DNA of 64,000 bases from Pseudomonas sp. IB20 (lineage in GTDB: Bacteria; Pseudomonadota; Gammaproteobacteria; Pseudomonadales; Pseudomonadaceae): positions 2,899,610-2,963,609 of the forward strand of contig NZ_CP046103.1 of the NCBI RefSeq assembly GCF_009707325.1, given 5' to 3'. Every line of letters starts with the position of its first letter. The stretch's first letter is position 1. Shown piece after piece: positions 55,783 to 64,000 of the stretch. Both the position numbers and the translations under genes were made by a program. Below the pieces are notes generated by a model. That model made no database searches and was not told where the DNA came from. It saw nothing but the letters and a program-made list of their open reading frames with translations.

Positions 55783-57102
55783 TCAGAACAACCACTGCCC
55801 AATCAACCACGCATTCGCCCCACTGATCACCGCGAACAGAAACCACGCCAAAAGCCGCGTGGGCAGGCGGTTAACAAACGGCCCCATCAGTTGCTTGTCA
55901 TCGGTCATGCGAATCAGCGGGTACAGTGCGAACGGCAACTGCAGGCTGAGGACCACCTGGCTGAGAATCAGCAGTTTGCCGATAGCATCGTCGCCCATCA
56001 GCCACACCCCGAGAAACGCCGGGATCAGTGCCAGGCCACGGGTGATCAGGCGTCGCTGCCAGCACGGAATACGCAGGTTGAGGTAACCCTCCATGATCAC
56101 CTGCCCGGCAATGGTGCCGGTAAACGTCGAACTCTGCCCGGAAGCCAGCAAGGCGATACCGAACAGGATACTGGCGAAGGCGCCGCCCACCAGTGGGTCG
56201 AGCAGGTGGTAAGCATCCTGGATCTCGACCACGTCGGTATGGCCGGTCTTGTAGAAAGCCGCAGCGGCCAGCACCAGGATCGCAGCGTTGACCAGCAAGG
56301 CCAGGGCCAGGGAGCCGATGGTGTCGATACGCGCCAGCTTGACCGCGTCCTGTTTACTGGCGAGGTCTTTGCCAATCAGGCGGGTTTGCACAATGGAGCT
56401 GTGCAGGTAGAGGTTATGCGGCATCACCGTGGCACCGAGTATGCCGATGGCCAGGTACAACGGCGCAGCATCGCTGATGGCCGACAGTGACGGGGTGAAA
56501 CCACCGAGCACGTCCGGCCAGTAAGGCTTGATCAGCACCAGTTCGATAAAGAAGCACACGCCGATGGTTGCGACCAGCGCCAGCATGATCGCCTCGAGAC
56601 GCCGGAAGCCGCGGTTTTGCAGGGCCAGGATCAACAGTGTGTCGAACGCGGTAATGACAATGCCGGTGGTCAGCGACACGCCCAGCAACAGGTGAAACGC
56701 CAGGGCGCAACCGAGCACTTCGGCAAGGTCGGTGGCGATGATCGAGATCTCGGCCAGCAGCCACTGCGTACGCGCCGAGCGTTTGCTGTAGCGCTCGCGG
56801 CACAGCTGCGCCAGGTCTTTACCGGTGGCGATGCCCAACCGCGAACACAAGCATTGCACCGCCATGCCTGCCAGGCTGGCCAGCAGTACCACGAATAACA
56901 GGCTGTAGCCGTAGCGTGAACCGGCCTCGATGGCTGTCGCCCAGTTGCCGGGGTCCATGTAGCCGATAGAGATCAGCAGGCCGGGGCCGGCGAACATCAG
57001 TGCTCGTTTGAAAAACGAAGCCTTGGGGTCAACGACAACGGAGCCGGCCACTTCCGGCGGGCAGAACGGGGCGGTAGCGATTTTCGGCAGGCTGAATTTC
57101 AC
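55783..57102 (-). CDS. mntH: Nramp-family Mn(2+)/divalent metal:H+ symporter
   Basis: Imports manganese (and iron) across the inner membrane. About 11 helices; 439 residues if the GTG at 57102 (KFSLPKIATAPFCPPEVAG) is the start, 447 from the ATG at 57126. Family motifs: DPGNWATAIEAGSRYGY (about 50-66), with the metal-binding Asp and Asn, and ATVMPHNLYLHSSIVQTR (about 222-239), with the Met-Pro-His segment. The stop is 78 bp from the LysR stop, convergent. No clear MntR box was found. Confidence 0.93.
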   Translation of the reverse strand: MKFSLPKIATAPFCPPEVAGSVVVDPKASFFKRALMFAGPGLLISIGYMDPGNWATAIEAGSRYGYSLLFVVLLASLAGMAVQCLCSRLGIATGKDLAQLCRERYSKRSARTQWLLAEISIIATDLAEVLGCALAFHLLLGVSLTTGIVITAFDTLLILALQNRGFRRLEAIMLALVATIGVCFFIELVLIKPYWPDVLGGFTPSLSAISDAAPLYLAIGILGATVMPHNLYLHSSIVQTRLIGKDLASKQDAVKLARIDTIGSLALALLVNAAILVLAAAAFYKTGHTDVVEIQDAYHLLDPLVGGAFASILFGIALLASGQSSTFTGTIAGQVIMEGYLNLRIPCWQRRLITRGLALIPAFLGVWLMGDDAIGKLLILSQVVLSLQLPFALYPLIRMTDDKQLMGPFVNRLPTRLLAWFLFAVISGANAWLIGQWLF

Positions 57103-57142
57103 GCGGTATCCCAGGCAAACACACAAGTCAGAACGCAGCTTA

Positions 57143-58696
57143 TCAGTCCGACGCGACCGTGCGCATCACCGTCTCCCGGGGCAGGCCAAACGTGTCCACG
57201 ACCTGCACCACCAGGTCCAGCTCCTGGTTCAGCGCCTCGCGCTCCATGCGCTGGCGAATCATGCCGATCATCAACACCGATAAGGTGGTAATCGAATACG
57301 CCGGGCCGGAAAACGCGCGCACGCCGGTGACCAGCAACATCGCCGCCGCCAATGCCTGGCCCACCACTGGAATCGCCGTGGCGGCGCCGCGCCGCACGAT
57401 AAACCCGGTTAACCCCGCCAACGCCGTGCCGCTCAAGGCGGTGGTGGCCGAGCGGCCGACGTCGAAGCGGTTGAACAAACCCTGCTCTTTTTGCGCGGCG
57501 GCCTTGAGTTCGGCGTCGAAGGCCTGCCGGTCGGCGCGACTGAGTTTGTCCTTGTACTGCTCGATCAATTTTTCTGCGACCTGGGCCTCGATGTCCGCCA
57601 GTGCAACGGTTTCCACCGGTTCATCAAACTTGATGCCCAGCCGCTGCGCCACGCCTTCGGCGATCTTGCGATAACTCACGCCATGGCCACGGGCAAGGTT
57701 CATGATGCTGTCACCGCCCATGCGCTGCAGCTCGATGGCCAGTTTCAGCGGTTCGCGCACAGTGGCATCAATCGAAGCACTACGCTTTTGCGCCATCAAC
57801 TCGGCCAGGAACTTCAGCTCGTCCGGCCGCGCCTGCACCAATGCGGGGAACAGTTCCACGTCCTCTTCGGCAAAGCGCACTTCACTGCTGCGCTGATCGG
57901 CGCGAATCATGCCGCGCCGTTCCTGCAACAGGTCGGTGTATTGCACCACCGTCTTCAACTGCGGCCAATAGGCGCCATGGTCGAACGTGGCCAGGTGCAC
58001 ATTGGTGACCTTGGCCTTGAGCGCCGGCGTGACCTCAATCGCATAGCGGCCAATACACCGCTCGGTGTCCGGTTTCATCGCCAGCGCCCAGTCTTTGCTG
58101 GAATGACAGTTGATCACCCGCCCCTTGAGCGGCGCCGACACTTCATCCCACGGGCTGGACGTACAGATCGCCCCGCCCATCAGCAACACGTTGTTCAACG
58201 GCAGTTCGCGCGCCACCTCGGGGCTGGCCAACACACTCTTGACCAGGATGCGCGCGCCGAGGGAATGGCCGATCAGGTTAATGCGCCGCACCTTCAGCGA
58301 TTCGGCGTGCAGGTAGCTGGCCAGCTCAGGCAATAACGTTTTAGCGACTTCATCGACACGCGCCTCGACACTTTTGTAATGGTCGAGAAAATACGCAATC
58401 GCTTTGCCCACGCCCACCGTCGCCGCACCCAGGCCGCCGCCGCCGAGCATCGAGGTGATGACATCCTTGAACGGCGCAAACAGGTTTTCCAGAAAGTGCC
58501 CCGCCGGCCAGAACAGCATCAGGTTGGTCGAGCCTTCGATGCTCGCCAACTGCTGCTTGAAATTGCCCAGTTGCTGGCGATTGAAGAAGGCCGAGTAACC
58601 GTGAACGTAGAGATTGAGCACATCCCCTTGGGGCTCGCCGCACAATACAAACGTGGGCTTGCGGGTGCGGTGCATTTCATCCCACTGGTGTTGCAT
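57143..58696 (-). CDS. Two-domain protein: alpha/beta hydrolase fused to a YaaW/UPF0174-like domain
   Basis: 517 residues from MQHQWDEMHRTRKPT at 58696. The N-terminal half (about 15-275) looks like a DUF726/TMCO4-type alpha/beta hydrolase: an early VHGYS oxyanion-type strand, nucleophile elbow INLIGHSLGAR (about 139-149), and Asp and His candidates in HSSKDWAL and TFDHGAYW. From about 290 it resembles the E. coli YaaW/UPF0174 family: ELQRMGGDSIMNLARGHGVSYRKIAEGVAQRLGI (about 341-374), a Gly/Ala-rich hydrophobic region (about 440-478) and FSGPAYSITTLSVLMIGMIRQRM. Family calls are from memory of patterns. Function unknown. Stands alone between mntH and an AraC gene. Confidence 0.65.
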   Translation of the reverse strand: MQHQWDEMHRTRKPTFVLCGEPQGDVLNLYVHGYSAFFNRQQLGNFKQQLASIEGSTNLMLFWPAGHFLENLFAPFKDVITSMLGGGGLGAATVGVGKAIAYFLDHYKSVEARVDEVAKTLLPELASYLHAESLKVRRINLIGHSLGARILVKSVLASPEVARELPLNNVLLMGGAICTSSPWDEVSAPLKGRVINCHSSKDWALAMKPDTERCIGRYAIEVTPALKAKVTNVHLATFDHGAYWPQLKTVVQYTDLLQERRGMIRADQRSSEVRFAEEDVELFPALVQARPDELKFLAELMAQKRSASIDATVREPLKLAIELQRMGGDSIMNLARGHGVSYRKIAEGVAQRLGIKFDEPVETVALADIEAQVAEKLIEQYKDKLSRADRQAFDAELKAAAQKEQGLFNRFDVGRSATTALSGTALAGLTGFIVRRGAATAIPVVGQALAAAMLLVTGVRAFSGPAYSITTLSVLMIGMIRQRMEREALNQELDLVVQVVDTFGLPRETVMRTVASD

Positions 58697-58783
58697 GGGC
58701 CGGTGACTCCTGGTGACGATGGACGGCGATAGTAACAAAGCATGGCCTTGGTAAAGGTGAATCCTGACCGACGTGTGCAGTGT

Positions 58784-59566
58784 TCAGAACACTGATGCCG
58801 CCTTGGATTTGGCCAGGTAGCGCGCCGGCGAGTCCCCCAGGTTGCGGCGGAACACCGAGGTGAAGGCGCTGGAGCTGCTGAAACCCAGCTCTAACGCCAC
58901 CTGGGTGATGGAGGCGCCGTGGCTGAGCCGGGCGGTGGCTTCGAGCAGGCAGACCTGCTGGCGCCAGGCCACGAACGTCATGCCGGTGCAGTCGTGGAAA
59001 TGGCGAGTGAAGGTGCGGCGGCTCATGTTCGACCAATCGGCCATTTCGTCAAGGGAGACGGTTTGCGCAGGCGCGTCCAGGAAGCGCTGGCAAGCCTGGG
59101 CCAGACGCGGTTCGGCGGGCAATGGCGCACTGAGGGGCAATTCGGGCATGGTGCTTATTTCATCGATCAACAGCGTCAATATGCAGTGCTGCCGGACAGC
59201 GGAGGCTGGCGATGGTCCGATAGCCAGTGCCGCTTCCAGCAGATGCCTGAGCAGCGGCGACACGTCGAATACCTGGCAGCGGTCCTGCAGCCCTGCCCGT
59301 TCCGCAGCTCTGTCGTCAAGGTAGGTATTGAGCATCACCACATCGCCACGCATGTGCATTTCATGGGGCACACCGCCCGGCACCCAGATCGCCCGCTGCG
59401 GTGGCACCACCCAATTGCCGAGGTCGGTAAACATCCTCAAGGCACCGGTTGAGGCATAAGCGAACTGCCCGCGTGGGTGCGTATGCCGTGGAAATACGGT
59501 GCCGGACGCATAGTCGCGCAGTGTGACGACGGCTTCAGGGTCGCTGGTTTCAAATATCGGGATCAT
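58784..59566 (-). CDS. AraC-family transcriptional regulator
   Basis: 260 residues: cupin sensor (about 15-95, FPRHTHPRGQFAYASTGALRM and VVPPQRAIWVPGGVPHEMHM) and C-terminal AraC HTHs (about 160-250, VSLDEMADWSNMSRRTFTRHFHDCTG and ITQVALELGFSSSSAFTSVFRRNLG). It is divergent from the EamA exporter gene (99 bp), which it probably controls. Confidence 0.93.
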   Translation of the reverse strand: MIPIFETSDPEAVVTLRDYASGTVFPRHTHPRGQFAYASTGALRMFTDLGNWVVPPQRAIWVPGGVPHEMHMRGDVVMLNTYLDDRAAERAGLQDRCQVFDVSPLLRHLLEAALAIGPSPASAVRQHCILTLLIDEISTMPELPLSAPLPAEPRLAQACQRFLDAPAQTVSLDEMADWSNMSRRTFTRHFHDCTGMTFVAWRQQVCLLEATARLSHGASITQVALELGFSSSSAFTSVFRRNLGDSPARYLAKSKAASVF

Positions 59567-59665
59567 GGCCCGATCTTGTCAACATATGACCTGGCATAGC
59601 AAGCGGGCCATTTCCACGCGCCCTAGCATTCACGCCTTTGATCAACCTTGTTCAAAGGAACACCC

Positions 59666-60538
59666 ATGCATAAGAAACATCTGGCCCTCGCCCTGCTGGT
59701 CACGCTGGTCTGGGGCTTTAACTTCCCCATCACCAAGCTGGGCCTGCGCTCAATCGACCCCTTTGTGCTAACCGGCATGCGCTTTGCCCTCGCCGCCGTG
59801 CCATTGGTATTTTTTATCAAGCGCCCCGCCGTGAGGTTCGGCTATGTGGCCGGCTATGGCGTTATCTTCGGGTTGGGCATGTGGGGCGTCATCAACTATG
59901 GCATCCAGGTCGGCGTCAGCCCGGGGATCGCTTCGCTGATCATTCAGCTCAGTGTGTTTTTTACCCTCGGCTGGGGCTGCCTGTTGTTCAAGGAACACAT
60001 CCGCCGTGCGCAGTGGGTCGGCGCGTTACTCGCCTTGATGGGCCTGGCGGGCATCATCTGCACCCAGGACGGCGAGCATGCGGTATTCGGTGTGCTGTTG
60101 ATCGTGCTCAGTGCGTTGGCGTGGAGCATCGGCAACGTCATCATCAAGGCGTCAGGGGTGAAGGAAATTTTCTCGTTCATGGTGTGGGCCAGCCTGTTTC
60201 CACCGATTCCGTTGTGCCTGATGGCCTGGTGGATGCACGGCAGCACCGCATTCGAGAACGTACCCGCCAGCCTCGACCTCACCGCAGTGACGTCGATCCT
60301 GTTCCAGGTTTACCTGGCGACGCACTTTGCCTACTGGGGCTGGAACTCGCTGCTCAAGGCCTATCCCGTTTCGACCGTGGCGCCGCTGTCGTTGTTGATC
60401 CCGGTATTCGGCATTGGCAGTTCGATGCTGATACTGGGCGAGCGCATTTCCACACCCCACCTGATCTTCATCACGCTCATCATCATCGGTTTAGCCGTGG
60501 GGCTTTACCGTAAGCCGATTGTGCAGGCTGATAGATAG
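59666..60538 (+). CDS. EamA/DMT-family exporter
   Basis: Inner-membrane carrier with two EamA repeats and about ten helices in 290 residues (MHKKHLALALLVTLVWGFNFPITKLGL). The pattern is closest to the YdeD/EamA amino-acid and metabolite exporters. The ATG at 59666 has AAAGGA upstream; the six-residue extension is dropped. Divergent from an AraC regulator. Confidence 0.9.
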   Translation: MHKKHLALALLVTLVWGFNFPITKLGLRSIDPFVLTGMRFALAAVPLVFFIKRPAVRFGYVAGYGVIFGLGMWGVINYGIQVGVSPGIASLIIQLSVFFTLGWGCLLFKEHIRRAQWVGALLALMGLAGIICTQDGEHAVFGVLLIVLSALAWSIGNVIIKASGVKEIFSFMVWASLFPPIPLCLMAWWMHGSTAFENVPASLDLTAVTSILFQVYLATHFAYWGWNSLLKAYPVSTVAPLSLLIPVFGIGSSMLILGERISTPHLIFITLIIIGLAVGLYRKPIVQADR

Positions 60539-60564
60539 TCATGGCAAAAAACCGGTTGCTTTGA

Positions 60565-60875
60565 TCAGAAACCGAGAGAGAAGCTGATGGTCATCGCATG
60601 GTCCTTGTCGTTGCGCGAACGTTGCCCCGGATAGCCCAGGCCCAACAGTGCCAGGTCGAGGGTGCCGGAGTTGTTCAAGCCTTTCATCCATGAATGCGCA
60701 GAAGCCCAACTCTATTAACCCAGAAACCGAGAGAGAAGCTGATGGTCATCGCATGGTCCTTGTCGTTGCGCGAACGTTGCCCCGGATAGCCCAGGCCCAA
60801 CAGTGCCAGGTCGAGGGTGCCGGAGTTGTTCAAGCCTTTCATCCATGAATGCGCAGAAGCCCAACTCTATTAACC
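60565..60875 (-). pseudogene. Duplicated C-terminal fragment of an outer-membrane beta-barrel protein
   Basis: Minus-strand reading NSGTLDLALLGLGYPGQRS...DHAMTISFSLGF with a stop at 60565, a typical porin-like last strand ending in Phe. The 155-bp unit 60566-60720 is repeated exactly as 60721-60875, and no 5' part of the gene is present. The remaining 60876-61115 is AT-richer upstream sequence for the antiporter gene, with a small GCGCT/AGCGC hairpin; no other gene is visible. Confidence 0.75.
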
Positions 60876-61115
60876 CACACGCATCAAACTCGAAATACCT
60901 GACCGTGGCGACAACCGATCCAGTGTGTCGAAACGGTAGTAGACCTACAGAAAAGTCATTGAATTAAATGGTATTAATACTTTCGTAAACGCCCGACAAG
61001 AATGGGATTTCAGCCAACACACATTGACTGTCGCGGCAAAAATACACGTTTCAAAATGTGAAAAAGCGCTCTAATAGCGCCCTGTCGATTCGCATTAAAG
61101 AGCCTGGAGTTCGCA

Positions 61116-62924
61116 ATGCCCCATGAAGGCAACCTGTTACAAGCAGCCGTGGTGTTCCTGCTCGCCGCCGTGCTGACCGTGCCGTTGGCCAAGCGTCTGC
61201 AACTGGGCGCGGTGCTGGGTTATCTGTTCGCCGGTGTGATCATCGGCCCCTCGGTATTGGGCCTGATCGGCAACCCGCAAAGCGTCGCGCAATTTTCGGA
61301 ATTGGGGGTGGTGTTGCTGTTGTTCATCATCGGCCTGGAGCTGTCGCCCAAACGGTTGTGGGTGATGCGCAAGGCGGTGTTCGGCGTTGGCCTGGCCCAG
61401 GTGTTGCTCACGGGCGTGGTGATGGGTGTCGTCGCGCTGTGGCTGTTCGGCCAAACGTGGAACAGCGCAATTGTGCTGGGCCTTGGCCTGGCGCTGTCCT
61501 CCACCGCGTTCGGCCTGCAAAGCCTGGCCGAGCGCAAGGAACTGAACCAGCCCCATGGACGCCTGGCGTTTGCGATTCTGCTGTTCCAGGACATTGCCGC
61601 GATCCCACTGATCGCGATGGTGCCGCTGCTGGCCGGCAGCGATCACCCGACCACCGAAGCCCAGGGCCTGCAGCATGTGTTGCAGATCCTCGGCAGCATC
61701 GCTGTGGTGATCATCGGCGGGCGCTACCTGTTGCGCCCGGTGTTTCGCATCGTCGCCAAGACCGGCTTGCGTGAAGTGTCCACCGCCACCGCACTGCTGG
61801 TGGTGATCGGCACCGCCTGGCTGATGGAACTGGTGGGTGTGTCGATGGCCCTGGGCGCGTTCCTCGCCGGGCTGCTGCTAGCGGACTCGGAATACCGCCA
61901 CGAACTCGAATCCCAGATCGAACCCTTCAAGGGCCTGCTGCTCGGCCTGTTTTTTATCAGTGTGGGCATGGGCGCCAACCTCAGCCTGCTGCTCAGCTCG
62001 CCGCTGGTGGTGATCGGCCTGACCCTGCTGTTGATTGGCTTAAAGCTGCCGCTGCTGTACGCGGTCGGCCGGCTGGTGGGCGACCTGAATCGCGAAAGCG
62101 CGCTGCGCCTGGGCGTGGTGCTGGCAGCTGGCGGTGAATTCGCCTTCGTGGTGTTCAAGATCGGCCGCGATCAAGGCCTGTTCGAACCGCACCTTTACGA
62201 TGTGCTGGTGCTGACCATCACCCTGTCGATGGCCGTGACGCCGCTGCTGTTGTTGGTCTGCACAAAGCTGTTCAAGTCCAAGGCCAAACCGGTGGAGGTG
62301 CCCGAGGAATACCGCGCCATCGAAAGCGATGCGCCGCGCGTGGTGATTGCCGGCATGGGCCGTATGGGCCAGATCGTGGCGCGGATCCTGCGCGCGCAAA
62401 ATATCTCGTTCATCGCCCTCGACACCTCGGTGGAAACCATTGAACTGACCCGCAGTTTCGGCGGCATGCCGGTGTTCTACGGCGACCCGCAGCGCCCGGA
62501 AATCCTTCACGCGGCCAAGGTCGATCAGGCTGAATTCTTCGTGATTGCCATGGACGATCCGCAGATCAATATCAAGACCGCCGAAATGGTACGCAGCCTC
62601 TACCCACACATGAAAATCATCGCCCGTGCCCGTAACCGCCAGCACGTGCACCGCCTGGTGGACCTGGACGCCTCACCGGTGCGCGAGACCTTTTACTCCA
62701 GCCTGGAAATGAGCCGCCGTACCTTGGTCGGCCTCGGTTTGAGCCAAGCCCAGGCGGATGCACGCATCTCCCGTTTCAAAAACCACGACCTGCAATTGCT
62801 GGCCGCGCAACACGCGGTGTACGACGATGCGGCCAAGGTGATGCAAACCGCCCAGGAAGCCCGTACCGAACTGGCGCGGCTGTTTGAGATGGACCGGCTT
62901 GAGGAAGAGTCCGACAAAGCGTGA
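61116..62924 (+). CDS. CPA2-family K+/H+ antiporter with TrkA-N domain (KefB/KefC-like)
   Basis: 602 residues: about 12-13 helices (about 8-385), including the transport core ELGVVLLLFIIGLELSP (about 62-78) and AILLFQDIAAIPL (about 153-165) with its Asp, then a cytosolic NAD-binding RCK/TrkA-N domain (VVIAGMGRMGQIVARIL, about 409-425). Probably potassium efflux in stress. The usual KefF/KefG partner is not adjacent. TGGAG lies before the ATG. Confidence 0.92.
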   Translation: MPHEGNLLQAAVVFLLAAVLTVPLAKRLQLGAVLGYLFAGVIIGPSVLGLIGNPQSVAQFSELGVVLLLFIIGLELSPKRLWVMRKAVFGVGLAQVLLTGVVMGVVALWLFGQTWNSAIVLGLGLALSSTAFGLQSLAERKELNQPHGRLAFAILLFQDIAAIPLIAMVPLLAGSDHPTTEAQGLQHVLQILGSIAVVIIGGRYLLRPVFRIVAKTGLREVSTATALLVVIGTAWLMELVGVSMALGAFLAGLLLADSEYRHELESQIEPFKGLLLGLFFISVGMGANLSLLLSSPLVVIGLTLLLIGLKLPLLYAVGRLVGDLNRESALRLGVVLAAGGEFAFVVFKIGRDQGLFEPHLYDVLVLTITLSMAVTPLLLLVCTKLFKSKAKPVEVPEEYRAIESDAPRVVIAGMGRMGQIVARILRAQNISFIALDTSVETIELTRSFGGMPVFYGDPQRPEILHAAKVDQAEFFVIAMDDPQINIKTAEMVRSLYPHMKIIARARNRQHVHRLVDLDASPVRETFYSSLEMSRRTLVGLGLSQAQADARISRFKNHDLQLLAAQHAVYDDAAKVMQTAQEARTELARLFEMDRLEEESDKA

Positions 62925-62997
62925 GTGTGCGAATGAACGATATTGCGAAATTTCTGACAGAATACTCCGCAATTTCGTTCATCTCCTGGAGCGCTTC

Positions 62998-63543
62998 ATG
63001 GCCACCTTCACCAAGACCGCCGCCCTGCTGGCCCTCGCGCTCACCGCCGGCAGCGTGTTCGCAGCCAGCACGCAAACCATCTCGACCCTGGGCGGCAAGT
63101 TCACCTTCAACTTGCCCAAGGCCTACATCGCCGACACCCTGCCAACCGGCAAGGTTGAGGATGGCACTGCCGACACCCAGGGCACGCTGTACGCCAACGC
63201 GGCCAGCAAAAGTGTGGTGATCGTCGCCGAAACCGTGCGCAACGATGGGGCCACGATCAAGGATAACGACCCGCAGTTTCTGGATGGCGCCGTGGCTGGT
63301 TTCGTCAAAGACCAGAGCGCCGCCCTGCCCGACTTCAAGAAGCAGAACGAGAAGAAACTCACCTTTAAGGGCCTAGGACTTCGCCAGGTCGACAGCACCG
63401 CCACCCAGGGCGGTGGCAAGACCTTGAACTCCACGTTCCTCGGTGGCTCAGGCAAGCACTTGCTGGTGATCCAGGCGATTTCCCGGGCGGATGATGTGAA
63501 GGGGCATGCGGAGTTGGTGAAGCAGATTACTGGCGGCAAGTAA
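62998..63543 (+). CDS. Small periplasmic protein of unknown function
   Basis: 181 residues from the ATG at 62998, with TGGAG upstream. Signal peptide about 1-22 (LLALALTAGSVFAAS). The mature chain begins QTISTLGGKFTFNLPKAYIADTL and is about 160 residues, rich in Lys and Thr, without cysteines. It is reminiscent of DcrB/PsbP-like folds, but I cannot assign a family with confidence. It sits 73 bp after the antiporter; an independent promoter is possible. Confidence 0.7.
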   Translation: MATFTKTAALLALALTAGSVFAASTQTISTLGGKFTFNLPKAYIADTLPTGKVEDGTADTQGTLYANAASKSVVIVAETVRNDGATIKDNDPQFLDGAVAGFVKDQSAALPDFKKQNEKKLTFKGLGLRQVDSTATQGGGKTLNSTFLGGSGKHLLVIQAISRADDVKGHAELVKQITGGK

Positions 63544-63601
63544 GCTGATCTCGCTGACAAATGTGGATGAGTACTGGGGTTGTTGTGCCCCACCAGACCG
63601 A

Positions 63602-63655
63602 GCGGAACCCTAAGCCGCCGTTACCGCAGCAATGGATATGTACCCACATCTACCA
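63602..63655. repeat. 54-bp dispersed element, copy 2
   Basis: Matches 44682-44735 at about 48 of 54 positions (GCCGCCGTTACCGCAGCAAT, then GGATATGTACCCACATCTACC). Here it lies between two convergent genes, the position expected of an intergenic repeat. Confidence 0.75.
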
Positions 63656-63662
63656 AGCACGC

Positions 63663-64000
63663 TTACTCCAGGCTTTTCTCCAACCAAGCCTTCAAATCCT
63701 GCACTTCCACCTCACTCACGGTATGCGGCATCCCCGGATACCCATGAAACTGTGGCGTCAACCCAAGCCCCACCAAAACTTCATTCGCCCGCGTTGCTGA
63801 AGCATACGGCAGAGCTTGGTCCAACGTACCGTGGCCAATAAAGATCGCCAACTTGCCCAATGATCCGCTGGGTTTGAGCTCAGCCCTGAGCACCGGCAAC
63901 ACACTGCCGCTCAACGCCGCGATCCCACGCACCAACTCAGGCTTTCGCAAGCCCACCTCGTAAGACATGATCGCACCCTGGCTGAACCCCACCAGGAACA
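63663..64000 (-). CDS. Alpha/beta hydrolase (phospholipase/carboxylesterase type), C-terminal part
   Basis: At least 112 residues, 5' end beyond the window. The nucleophile elbow G-F-S-Q-G opens the visible part. Asp is in IGHGTLDQALPYASA (about 50-64 of the visible part) and the catalytic His in YPGMPHTVSEVEV, the order expected for YpfH/carboxylesterase-like enzymes of about 200-220 residues. Cytosolic, substrate unknown. Confidence 0.85.
   Translation of the reverse strand, partial: FLVGFSQGAIMSYEVGLRKPELVRGIAALSGSVLPVLRAELKPSGSLGKLAIFIGHGTLDQALPYASATRANEVLVGLGLTPQFHGYPGMPHTVSEVEVQDLKAWLEKSLE

Overview
The window is a GC-rich chromosomal segment of a fluorescent Pseudomonas, most likely of the P. 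fluorescens group. The main evidence is a pyoverdine locus (pvdP, pvdMNO, pvdF, pvdE, fpvA and two peptide-synthetase genes), PvdS-type promoter boxes (TAAAT, 16 bp, CGT), REP/REPIN sequences around a GTGGGAGC-GGCTTGCC core, and Pseudomonas-type housekeeping genes.

Layout. 1-1523: 5' part of NAD kinase and a DUF1853 gene. 1516-11513: pyoverdine periplasmic maturation genes (pvdP; pvdM-pvdN-pvdO), the hydroxyornithine formylase pvdF, the exporter pvdE, and the ferripyoverdine receptor fpvA, which is broken here. 11649-30438: two adjacent minus-strand NRPS genes. The first 2.66 kaa of gene 1 is clean (D-Ser module, then a probable Lys module). Everything from about 22.46 kb down to 11.65 kb carries frame breaks, missing domains and near-identical repeats. 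30648-31261: hicAB toxin-antitoxin. 31346-35094: MFS pump with a divergent TetR and two perfect operator-like palindromes, a MATE pump, DUF2239. 35071-35670: direct repeats. 35673-43182: IclR regulator divergent from an eight-frame uptake and oxidation operon (polyamine-type ABC transporter plus a three-subunit opine-oxidase-like flavoenzyme). 43235-44737: remnants of four genes around an intact nicotinamidase (pncA, with 5' stubs of pncB and a NUDIX/NrtR gene). 44836-48096: SDR, mtlE and mtlR of a polyol system lacking its permeases and ATPase. 48078-51083: APH(6)-like kinase, Tsx-like porin, purine nucleoside permease. 51206-53022: tandem DUF3077/DUF6124-type genes with structured leaders, REPINs and a 158-bp duplication. 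52951-54654: truncated AraC gene, a 56-residue metallothionein, two YdcZ-type transporters. 54769-63543: LysR, MntH, a hydrolase-YaaW fusion, AraC, EamA exporter, a duplicated outer-membrane protein tail, a KefC-like antiporter and a small periplasmic protein. 63663-64000: 3' part of an alpha/beta hydrolase.

How the parts work together. The pvd genes form an iron-starvation regulon. PvdS boxes lie before pvdP, pvdM, pvdF, pvdE and (one base weaker) NRPS gene 1, and a weak Fur-like site precedes fpvA. PvdF supplies formyl-hydroxyornithine to the NRPSs, PvdE exports the acylated precursor, and PvdP, PvdM, PvdN and PvdO finish it in the periplasm.

Quality caution. Many defects sit exactly where sequence is repeated, and five direct duplications have almost the same length (about 150-158 bp). 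I read much of the apparent gene decay (NRPS 3' half, fpvA, the pncB/NUDIX stubs, truncated AraC) as possible assembly damage rather than proven biology. The best candidates for something undescribed are the structured leader RNA before the DUF6124-type genes, which shows compensatory changes between its two copies, and the hydrolase-YaaW fusion protein.
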